A stretch of 64,000 nucleotides of DNA from the NCBI GenBank assembly GCA_033675545.1, contig JAWDGP010000459.1:31001-95000 (forward strand), written 5' to 3'. A program made the translations under genes and the position numbers. Position 1 is the stretch's first letter. Every line of letters begins with the position of its first letter. The stretch is from Elysia crispata. Its lineage: Eukaryota; Mollusca; Gastropoda; Plakobranchidae. This document shows positions 28,966 through 64,000 of the stretch, in pieces. Under the pieces are notes generated by a model. The model saw nothing but the letters and a program-made list of their open reading frames with translations, ran no database searches and was not told where the DNA came from.

Positions 28966-31399
28966 AAAATACGTGGTTCATTTTGTACTGAGATTTAAGC
29001 CAACAAAATTTTCATCTTTTTCACTGCATAAAAATGGAGAAACTAACACAATTTTAACTAAATTCCAGTCTGAGATCGGCGCCTCCCCGCCATGAACCGA
29101 GGCCATAACAGATCACTCAAACTGCCATCTTTCATTATCATAATTTAAAAACAAATTACTAAAATTATATGAGACTTCCATAAACTTAGTCTGTAAATGT
29201 ATTTAAATACTGAACTCCAATATAAAAAGATGCATCTGATGCCAAATCTATATCTATATTCTAGATCTAGACTTACATCTAGCCAATTATAGATCTAGTA
29301 CGTGGCTATTGTGCCGTTTGCTTAAGACTACTATTGTTAGATCTAGATCTAGAGATTTACAAAGTGTATTATTAATACAATAATTATTTAGCGAAGCCAG
29401 TCTAATCAAGGCCTAGCCTATCCGATGCATTAGAGGCACGATATCATAGATCTACATCCAGTCTATGACATATCACCCATCTAATTATGAATAATTATAT
29501 CGAAATTTGAAAGTAATTAGTATAGTTAACTCTCTTTACATTTCTATCTTTCATTCTCTTTTTCTTTTTTTTTTCTCAGGTACTTATTTATTTAAATTGT
29601 TGTTATTTATGATCATTCTTTTACTTGTTTACTTGTTTCTTTATTTCTTTTTAACTACTTATTCAGTCATTCGTGTATTCATTTTTTTCCTTGTTGTATT
29701 CCTTTTTAGTAATCTTACTCGTGTTTTATTTGGTTTTAAATTCATTATCTATGTATATTTTTGCATGTTTGATTTTTCTTGTGATAATTTCTTTATTATT
29801 ATTACTATTATCTCCTTTTTGAATTTTAATAGAAGTAAAAGTATTTCTCGGCATTTGCATGTGAATATCCTCGAATTGTTTCTTGTTCTTGTATTTTTTA
29901 AGGCGTAAAGCCAAAAAATTCCTTGTTTTGTACATTTAGAAGCTGCTTTAAACCAATATTTGCTTTTTTTGAAACTATGCTTCATACCAGAATTCTTTGT
30001 AGTAGTAATTGATTTCCTTTAGTAGCCTACAGCTTTGTTGTTCTGCTTTTGCATTAGGCTTACGAGTTACAGCAAGCAATGTTTGATTTCCAGTTGCATG
30101 TCAGGCACGTCCAGTTCATGTACAGGAGAACCTTTTTATAGTCAAAACACTAAAGGGACAACCTTGCTTTAATATTAAGTCCTCAGAGCCATCACAGTTT
30201 TGTTTTTCTTTACATAATATCTATGTAATGGTGTATGTCAACTCTTGCTTATTCTAATCCCGAGATATTGATTTTTTAAAGAGTGCATTAGGTCCCACTT
30301 TGAAGACACGCTTATCTTATTTAGTCCGCCTGATTTTAAAGCCTTTTTTTCTCTCTATAGTTGTATGACCTTCGAAAAAAATAAGTGTAATCCTGACATT
30401 TTGTTGTTGTTACTTGTAAAATGTTATATAGTCCTGAAATTGCAATGAAAACGAGACCTCTTATAGCCTCTTTTCCTTTCTTGAAAGTTTTTGTATCATT
30501 AAGTTCATAGGTCAAAATAGCAAACAAGTACATGTTGTTTTTTAAGTGGCAGCTTCCCCCCCCCCTTTTTTATACTGACACTTTTCTCAGATCTCAGAAA
30601 CATGCATTCATTCACACATCTTAATTTTAAAACTTTGCTTGAGGCGTGAAATTAGGTTCACATTTGATATTTTGTATACTGCTTTATGGTGAATACCTCT
30701 GGTTTGCCCACAGTACTGGGGCATTTATTATTTAATACTCTCAATCGGCATATTGAGGTAACGCCCAACACTCCCATGGACTAGAGTGACTACCTTTTGA
30801 AAATCTTCACGTATGATTGCTTTATAAATTCTTTTATTTTTTGTTTTATTATACTAAGCAATAGCTTTTCACATGAATAGAAAGCAAGACAGGAAAAATT
30901 AGATTTAATAACACATAATTTAAAGTATTGCTAAAACTGTCATAAGAGAAGATATGTTTAAAAACGAAAAATATTCTATTGACTCAACATAGAACAACCC
31001 ATGCAGATTTAAACATTTCATAATTTAAAAATTCTGCCAAATATTCAAACATGACAGCCGACATAGCCTACTGCCTTCATTAAAAGATAGCTCTACAGTA
31101 AAAAGATATTGAAGAAGATCAAATAATTATGTCAGAAAGGCAATAAGATGAAATTGCAAAAACAAAAAAAAATATATATTTTATGTAAACAAAAATAATT
31201 TTTTCAACCACTGATTCAACGATATGTATGTTCTGTGATAACTGTCTCTGTGATTTAAGCTGAGTCAGTAGTTTAGGCAGTAAGCATGGCTGCAGAAACA
31301 GGAAAGCATTACCGTGTGGCGCAGGCGTAAAGAGATTGGTATAGAAATAACGCACAGGATATATCTGTACCTGGTACAAAAATATCTTCTAGCTTTTAC

Positions 31400-31856
31400 T
31401 AACCATTAATTTTGTTCACCGGGTTGGGTTCAAGTTTTGTAACAAATTTAGTTTACGTTTGCGTTTTAATCATTGGATTAGCCTTTTGACTTTTGGTTTT
31501 ATTAATAATTGTCTTCTATTGTTTGACTTCTACTAGTTGACGTTTTGTACTCCTCTTTGTTTTGATCCGTTTTGTTTTAAAATAGTTTTACAACTTTTGA
31601 GATAGCATACATTTAGTTTGGATATTTTGGCTTTAAATTTGAGTGTTAGATCTTTTAGTGTTCTACTTAGATTTTAGTCTTTTAGTTGGTTTTGATCTTT
31701 TGATCTTTTAGCCCTTGTTTAATTGGAGATTTTGGTCTTTGTTAATCCCTTGGGTGCTACATGTTTTTTTCCTCTGTGTGCTAAGGATATTTCTATCGAA
31801 AGCATCGGAATAAAGGTATATCGATACAATCACTGTTCAAATAAAAAAAAAAAAAA
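31400..31856 (+). mobile_element. Poly-A-ended retroposed sequence (3' end)
   Basis: A T/G-rich stretch ends with AATAAA (31809-31814), then a run of 14 A (31843-31856) about 29 bases later, abutting unrelated DNA. That arrangement is typical of a reverse-transcribed, polyadenylated RNA. The 5' limit and parent are unknown. Confidence 0.45.
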
Positions 31857-32189
31857 GAGTGATGCTAAGTTCTACTTCTCCTCGTGACAAAGGTTTGAAC
31901 TTTGCCGGAAACATAAAAGTAGACATAAAAAAATATCAAAGAAAGAAATAGGGTTATGATATGGACACACCTGGTACGTCCAGCGCAGCCAAAGGATTGA
32001 AGTAATTGAAGATTACTTGAAGTTTGTAGAACTATAAATTCTACTTCGTTTTCTTATTCTTCAATTTCTTTTTTTTTCACTAGTAGTATTATTTCTAATA
32101 ATTAACTTCACTTGCCTATTCCAATCTTAGGGTGTCCTTAATTGAGTAGTTTTGTTGTCACAGCATTCCTTTCTTTAATTTTGTTCTTG

Positions 32190-32395
<206 letters not shown>

Positions 32396-33699
32396 CACTT
32401 AAAAAAGGCGTGGAAAACTCAGTAATGAGGTTCTCCTACTGCATATCAATTTTACAGCGCATAGGGCACAACAAATAGTTCAGACAACAGGACGTGCAGC
32501 TTTGAAATCCTGTTACATCCAACTTTTTTTCAGCCGACTTAGCCACCCCCACTCCCCTCCTCGTTCCCTAATCTTAAAAAAAAATCACTCAAATGATGCC
32601 GTTTCCATGACAAAGAGGACGCCATTGAAGCTTTTGAAAACTGGTTAGAGGTCAATTCTGGGTCCTTTTACTCATAAGGATTTTTGAGGGTTAATAAAAA
32701 GTCTCAGAAATGTGCAAACTTGCTTCCTGACTATGTAAAGAATTAAAAGAATGTGTGCCAAATTTCAAAACTCGATCTTTATTTCTTCATCTAGACCAAA
32801 GACTTTTTGACCCCCCTCCCCCCTCATATAAACGTTAGTTTTTCAGAATAGACCAATCAGTTTAAAAAGAAAAAAAATAAACTATTGGCTGAGCAGTAAT
32901 GTTAGCCTATATGTTTTGTTGTTTTTTTTTTTTTAAATTTCAATGAAGTACTTTCATCAGAGATTACCATGTCAGATCGAGGGTAAAAAGAATAAAAAGT
33001 GTAAAGATAAATAACGTAGATCTAGACCTAAATCTAGATTCTATCTTTGATGATTGGCCTCAGGATCATTATAGATATGCCCTGTAGTGTTTTCATAGGA
33101 CTTGTTTATTTTTTTTTCACTGTGCATCCAGTAACGGTTGCAAACTTTTTTTTTATTTCTCCCAAAACAATCTGGTTGAAAACATTTAAAAGGTTAAAGC
33201 TTCTTTGCACGTCAGTATTTATAACATAAGCTTAATTTTACCTTGAGGGAACAATTAAATTTGGAAGACCTTATGACTGTTATAACCAAGTAGAATGCAT
33301 TTTAAATACATGTATACACTCGCGCCTTTATTGATTGTTCTACATGGCCACATGGTTTACTCGGTAACCGTAAAAACAGCCATCTTTGTCCAAGGAGTAA
33401 GTCCCATGAGCGTTGGCATTATTTTTGGTCCTTGTATAGTTGTTATGAAAATTAAAAAAAAAAAAAAAAAAACCTCTAGCAGTTAAAAAAGCCTAATAGA
33501 TGCTGCAGCAACAAGCACATTCAAAGTACTGGTATAAACATTTCTAAAACTCGAAGGTAATGTTGAAACAGTGAAATTCTTAGATAACTTATTTGTAAGC
33601 CATATCACGACTTATTATAATTTCTTTTAATTCTGAAAGGAAAGAGTGAGAGATAGAGTGTGGCTAGTTCTATTGATTATAAGCGTTAGAGATCCAGTG

Positions 33700-34260
33700 T
33701 AAGTGTAACCCAATAAATTTTGAAAAATCCGGGGCCTTAAAATTTTTGTTTCTCTGAAATTTGTCTAGTCTGAGCAGTTGCTTGTTTTTACTTTGTATTG
33801 GAGAGCTTCTCTGTACCACATCAAGTCGAGCACTGCATTTCTCTGTAATGGGTCATTAGCACCATATTAAAGTCTCGGCGGAGAGAAACTGAAAAGAGAG
33901 CTGTTTAAAAGATTGCATCCAAATTTAGTTTACTTTTTGCCTGCATACCTCCTTCATTTAAAGAATGTCTTCATGACAACAGAGAGAAGCATTCCAACGT
34001 CTCAAGGTATAATTATTTGAATACTTTACATGTGCTAGGTGTGGCTCTGGAAGAGATACATAGACAGTTACAGTTTTAAAATTTTCTTTTTTTTTTAGCG
34101 AAGTAGTCTTCCTTACCTGTACATTTTCGTAAAGTTTCCTTTTTTTTCAGTGCAGTTGTATGGCTCTGGAGGATATAGGTCTGTTAATTTCATGAAGTTT
34201 GTATTTATTCAATGTGGGTGTCTTCCCCATATGCTTGTAATTAATATAATCATGCCTCAT
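33700..34260 (+). repeat. Repeat A copy 3 (partial, plus orientation)
   Basis: Contains ACCCAATAAATTTTGAAAAA, GGGGCCTTAAAATTTTTG, ATTGCATCCAAATTTAGTTT, GAAGCATTCCAACGTCTCAA and two TGGCTCTGGA units, as in the copies at 39.4-40.3 and 44.4-45.3 kb. Confidence 0.65.
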
Positions 34261-34300
34261 TGACATTGGCAGCCTATGTTGCTTTTCCGTTTCAATCGGT

Positions 34301-34306
34301 TTTATT
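34301..34306 (-). promoter_or_regulatory. Candidate polyadenylation signal for SUMF2-like gene
   Basis: TTTATT on the plus strand is AATAAA on the minus strand, about 190 bases beyond the stop codon. Other AATAAA sites exist further on (for example 34203), so the choice is tentative. Confidence 0.35.
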
Positions 34307-34491
34307 TCGATCCATAACTGAATATCTGGTATTACATTAAAAAAAAATATCTACATGTAGACTTTGAAATGGATGTAAGGAAAAAGAAATCTACAAAGCA
34401 AAGAAAACACGAATTTGATACAATATAAATGATATTTAATGTAATACTTTGAAACAATACATTTTCAAAAATATGTTTCTGGAGAAAACTA

Positions 34492-59111
<24,620 letters not shown>

Positions 59112-59141
59112 TTTGCAGTTATCTAAAATATGATCTGTCAA

Positions 59142-62100
59142 ATGAAAATGTAGGCAATATCCGTTGCAACACTCAACTTCGTTTAAATAAAAAAAAAATC
59201 TTGTTTTTCAATTCTTTCAACAAAAGTTCAATTGCACTCGCTTACATATTCCCTGACTGCGCATCATAAAGATCTTTAAAGATTATGTATCGAGGAGAGC
59301 TAACTTGACAACTGTCTGTACAACAATGAGCAGCATAGGCTACTGTATGGATATAAAGCTCATATTTTTTAAAATCCTTTTGAATTTAAAAGAGATCCAA
59401 AGCTGAGAAATTAAATTGAAGGTTACCAATAAAATTATTTAGACCGTGGATCTGGCTTTCCCGCGTAATAGTTTTGAAAATTGCAATGTACCGATACATG
59501 TATCTCTTTATATGCTGTGTCATAACTTTAATTTAAAAAAATACCGCATGAATCTATTCCAACTTAGACTGAAATTTGGCATTTATTTTAACCCTCAAAA
59601 CATCCAATAGCATGTAGCAAAACGCTATAAGAGGAAAACAAGTTTGAATATCGTAAAACAGGACGGTACCAAAACATAGCTCATATCTGATAAACCACTT
59701 TGTATTTGTCAGATGCTCCGACTGAGCATAAACTTCAAATTTTCTGTCCTTTCGTTTCGCTGTCTCTAAGGTCATCTGAAATATTAGTTTTGGTCACAAC
59801 AAACTTCCTTTCTATGACAACTAGTATAAAGAGACACCCTACCAGCATTTTTCCTGGCCTATATATAAACATTTACACCTCCTTTGAGCAATACAGTTAT
59901 GGCGGCACCGGAATTTCATGAAAATACCCAGCACATCCCGAAGTGCCTGTCGGGCGAAGTGTCTGTCCGTTCCCTACTTTGTGGTAAAGACTCTGAATTC
60001 AAACGTGTAGATTGCGCACCTTAAATGTCAATTGTTGTAGAAACAAAAGGCTTGCTTATTCTACAGGATAGGATCCAAATGAATTGTTTCCGAAACTTTT
60101 ATATTTTAACATTACTTTAATTTTATATAGGCCTACAAGCTGCTAAGCCCGTTCTACGAACGCGGAGCTGGTGTCAATTTTCCGGGGCTGAGGTGCGTGT
60201 GTGCATTAAATAGGCTCACTTTTATGCATGGTCTTGATACTTAATTCTTTTACTTACATGATCCATATATACCTATCTATCTTTACATAGAATTTAGATA
60301 TCTCTATAATTCTTATTCTAAACACAAAATACAAACCTACAACATAAATCTTTATAATTTGAGTTTAGCTGCTATAAATAGTAAGTCCCTAGATCTATGT
60401 CCAAACAACTTTTTAAAATTCTTTTTTTTTTTTCAAGATCTTACACTACAACATGTAGATTTTGATACCTCTCTTTATACTTGCATGATCCAGATATATG
60501 CCTCCACCTTTCTACCTTTCTATCTTTACCTAGAATCTAGATCTAGATGTATCTATATATCTAATTCTCATTCTTAATACGAAATATAAATCTAGAATTT
60601 AGATCTAAATCCTTTTGAAATTCTAAGCCTTAACTCAAAATTTAGAACCATTTAAATCTAGATATTAACCTTTTGATTTGAGTTTAGGTGCTAAATATTT
60701 AGCCCCTAAATCTAGATCTAGAACCTATGTCCAAGCAACTTTTTTAGATTCTTTACATAGACCTTACACAAGGCTATAACATATCACCATATTGATCTAA
60801 TTAGACGGTTTTAGATCTGCCGCCGCCTACATTGTATGCGTACTTCCTGCCATCTCTGTCAAGCTGTGCTTACAGGAAGTAGTTCGCACATATTCACCTT
60901 TTTCTTTTGAGAAAATAATAATCACATTTTTGCCTTTAATTTTCAAAAATAGAATTGTGGTGTGAATATTAAAAAGTAGCTCTTGGTCTAGTTCTAAACG
61001 TAAAACAACGTTGTTGAATTTTTTTTTGTGTTATAAATTCTAAATTCTCGTTCCCAGTAGCTCAGTTTATAAAAATGCTAAAACAATATGACTTCAAAAG
61101 CGCAGTATATTAAGAATAGAATTATTTGAAATATGAATAATGGAATTTGAGGACTGAACATTCTGAGAAATATCTCAAAGGTTAATTAATTAAAAGATAA
61201 GGATACAACGAACGGAACCACATACTTATAAACAAGTAAGAGAGCAGAATTTATGTAATGAAACTATCACTCTTATGAAAATTAAATGAACACAAAAAGT
61301 ATGTAACATAGCAGTGCAATCAGAAAAAGTGTATTCAATAGTGACATTATTTATATAATTAAAAACATTTAAAATCCTGTTTAGATGAAGACGAAGTGAC
61401 GAAACTGCTTCCTGTTTAGCGCACGACGACTTTCACATGTATTGCTTTTTCGTGCTTTCTGGCGCACATAGAACAAAGAGAGAAGTTTATGTGAAGAATG
61501 TGATATTTTGTGCACAGCAACATTATTTAAGTGTCCATCTTAGTTTAGAATTCACGCGTTTGGGAGTCCTCACACGTTTCAGAGTCTAACAGAGTTCATT
61601 CCCTGGGCGATATTATTTTGGTGTGATCATCTAATGATAAATATTCCAAGATCTGTAACACTTTATAACACTCACGCTTCTCAGAGTGGATTTTGAAAGT
61701 ATTTGAAAGGACGCAAATAGGGGCTGGATAAAGAAAATCTATAACTAGCTGTGTGAGGAGTGGTGGGGATAGAGGTAGAGTGCAGTAGCAAACGTCTGTT
61801 ACCGAAAGTATTCACATGTCAGAACATCTAGAGCCTCTAGTCAACAAAGACAATCGATCGACTTATCCATGCAGCATATGGTCCTCTAAGCACAGCTGGT
61901 CACGGCTGCGAATCATTGCTTTCTACTGTATTTCGCTTTGATAAGCCATATATAATTATAATCATGTCAGGTCTCTGTTGAAAACAAGTATGGCGCTAGT
62001 CTGCTTAAAATCAAGGTAAAAAATCAATCTTATGTGCTTTACAACTCATATCTTTTATCCTGCCTGAGGTCTGTTTCTTTCGGTAGTGTTGCGTATCTTA

Positions 62101-64000
62101 ATCCTACATTGGATAGATATACAAAGATAGACATTCTCGTAAGGGTAACCAATCATATATTAGTCCAATATTAAAATAGCCTTTCTGTCGATTCAAGCTC
62201 TCATGGCTGTAAAATGGGCAAATTTTCCCGACAGGGAGAACATTAAAGTGTCTTCAAACAATCATTATGGGGGCATGTGGATTGATGAGAGAAGAGAATA
62301 TAAGCTTGAGTGGCTGATTCTTCCATACAGCTAGTTCACAACAGAAATGATCTCGGGCTTTTGCGAAATATCAGAGTCGACTGCCAGGCAGGAAAACTGC
62401 AAAGATTAGGCTTTAAACTTGAGACTTAGATTCGCATCTGCAACTAATAATCTGCCGTTTTAAAATGGAAAGCAGTACTATTTTTTATAAGTCCTGTCAG
62501 TTAATGGGTTGAATGGTGGAGATATTTTGGAGAAGTAATCATTCATAGGTATGATTAAAGAGAACGAAACCGAATAAAATAGCATCCGTTGAAAAGGAGG
62601 ACACCTGTAGCTAAATGTTACTTTCTAGGCCCATAGGAATGAATAAAATGCACGTAGTCAAAAAGCTAGCGTAATGGGTTCAATTATGGTCTCCATAATG
62701 TGATAGAGATTGAGGGTGTACGATATTAAATGTGCACAGGCCGGTCTTCGTATCCTTCCAACTGCCCCTTGCACCCCAACCCCTCTTCCCCCCCCCCCCC
62801 CCGTGTTCCTCTCAGCACAAATGTACTTGTTAATAATATAATGGTTAATAAGCAATTAACTCTTTTTTTTATCTTCGTACAAGACATGGGGCTATAAATA
62901 ACTAATACCCCTATCTTTCAACGAGGTCGAGGGGTGTCTAGTATCAACCTCGAGAGATGATACAAGAGTCAGAAGAAGTTTGGTGCCTGCCTCGCCGACA
63001 CAGCCGCGAAGAGCAAAATGGAGCTTTAAAGATAATTATATTTAACTTGTCAAAACGCTTCACTTTTAAGTTCTTGCAATTTCGTCGCCGGAATTATAAA
63101 CCCCTTCACTGAGACTGATATGTTCTAAGTTTCTAAACGTGTCTTCTTGTATTTTTACGTCGCCTTAGTTTCGAGGTTCATTGGAAATTTCTGAGGCTTC
63201 GCAGACGAGGCTAACGGGCCCTTAACTAGACTAGAACACTATATTTTTAGACTGACCGACATCATTTGCATTAACGGAACACAACATAAGCGCTCTAAAA
63301 GCTCAATATATCATCTTAGTTAAAAGGGCGCTCAAATCTTACCACTCACGATTATTACGTCCCGAAAATCTCCCGAGAAACTGTGACATGGACTTGACAA
63401 ACGTTGAATAGCAATTAAAATATCGAAAATGATTTGTTCCTTAGGTACAAATTTTAGTTCTCTATTTATCTCTCAGATCATCAACATGGAACGCCTTCCC
63501 GCCTCATAATTTCTCGTCTGCTCTGTGAGTGACGCAGATGAAATCATTAATTTACTGAACTTACTCCGTAACGCTAGCAGTGAGTTACTTCACGATTTTG
63601 CAGACGATAATATTTATTTTGTAAAATACTTGTTGAGTGTTTTGCACAAAGATAACAAACAATTCGTAATGTTTCCAAAAAAAAAAAAAAAAAAAAAAAA
63701 AGGTAAAAATTGACGTACTTCTTTTCAATTAAATAGCGTTACGAATTTCTCTTGGCCTAAGCTGTCTAATACGGACCTAACGACCCAAAATGTAAACAAG
63801 CCTGTTCATTAGATTATTTATTACGTTTTATTTATTTATTTTTATTTTATTTTTTGTTTTGTTTGGGGGGAGGTGAGTTGTGGACTTCGGACGTAATAAA
63901 ACTGAGAAAGACTTTTCTAATGCGTGCTATTTGTGGGGCTATAGTCACATGCAAGAAATGCAATTGTCAATCTGTCAAACTTACCGGCATAGCATTTTTA
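59142..64000. other. Upstream region of SUMF2-like gene
   Basis: Includes repeat B copy 2, AGATCT-rich patches (60530-60725), a C-tract near 62790-62802 and a poly-A run at 63679-63701. A 5' UTR exon of the SUMF2-like gene is expected somewhere here but I cannot place it. The 62-codon frame at 63525 ends in a poly-Lys artefact and is not supported. Confidence 0.5.
59710..59870 (+). repeat. Repeat B, copy 2
   Basis: Second copy of the element at 28796-28965, same orientation, with a TATATATAAA box-like sequence near its end. It lies just upstream of the SUMF2-like first coding exon. Confidence 0.75.

Noticed and set aside
28649-29095. 148-residue open frame
   Set aside because: Phe/Leu-rich, no domain, and overlaps repeat B, whose other copy is not open over the same span.
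29507-29908. 133-residue very hydrophobic open frame
   Set aside because: Composed of T-rich DNA giving Phe/Leu/Ile; no start context, no family resemblance, compositional artefact.
62780-62805. Possible G-quadruplex from the C-tract
   Set aside because: A simple homopolymer run; no structured series of G-runs beyond it.

Overview
This is a gene-poor, A+T-rich, intron-rich nuclear segment from an animal, most likely a mollusc and probably a gastropod. That guess rests on the expanded trypsin-like family in the first gene, a Ty3/gypsy, Penelope-like and SINE mixture typical of lophotrochozoans, and frequent AGATCT/TCTAGA-rich patches. No lineage marker was tested, so the taxon is inference.

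Two spliced protein-coding genes can be assembled exon by exon. Both are on the minus strand, and every junction has GT/AG ends and matching phase. (1) A 371-residue intracellular-looking trypsin-fold protease has seven coding exons at 24062-24026, 23861-23746, 22286-22154, 20564-20414, 19489-19314, 4255-4051 and 475-176. It carries a His-Asp-Ser triad and a CPGSSGAP serine motif. A possible 5' UTR exon lies near 27.7 kb. (2) A 407-residue sulfatase-modifying-factor protein has eight coding exons from 59111 to 34492. It has a signal peptide and an FGE-sulfatase domain, lacks the two catalytic cysteines of true FGE (hence SUMF2/pFGE type), and ends in the ER-retention signal RDEL.

Most of the rest is introns filled with mobile DNA. 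The 15-kb intron between protease exons 5 and 6 holds a complete but dead Ty3/gypsy LTR retrotransposon (5274-10377, 5-bp target duplication ATTAC), a much older gypsy element (about 10.47-15.08 kb) interrupted by a decayed DUF7869-type transposon gene and a SINE, and a Penelope-like fragment. The region from 24.5 to 26.5 kb has a dispersed-repeat copy and a foldback element. SUMF2 intron 6 (35.6-46.6 kb) contains an inverted Penelope-like element (36724-38403) and several copies of an unnamed dispersed repeat, here 'repeat A'. Repeat A recurs at least seven times in both orientations and tends to sit beside or carry (TA)n tracts.

Notable structural DNA includes a 202-bp perfect (GA)n tract, a (ACT)n tract of about 42 units, several (TA)n tracts, a hairpin at 45974-46062, a (TA)n-centred inverted repeat at 27914-28063, and a tandem array of about 300-bp units at 49.4-50.2 kb. 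No tRNA, rRNA, CRISPR or prokaryotic feature was seen. The terminal 4.9 kb (59.1-64 kb) has no recognisable gene.
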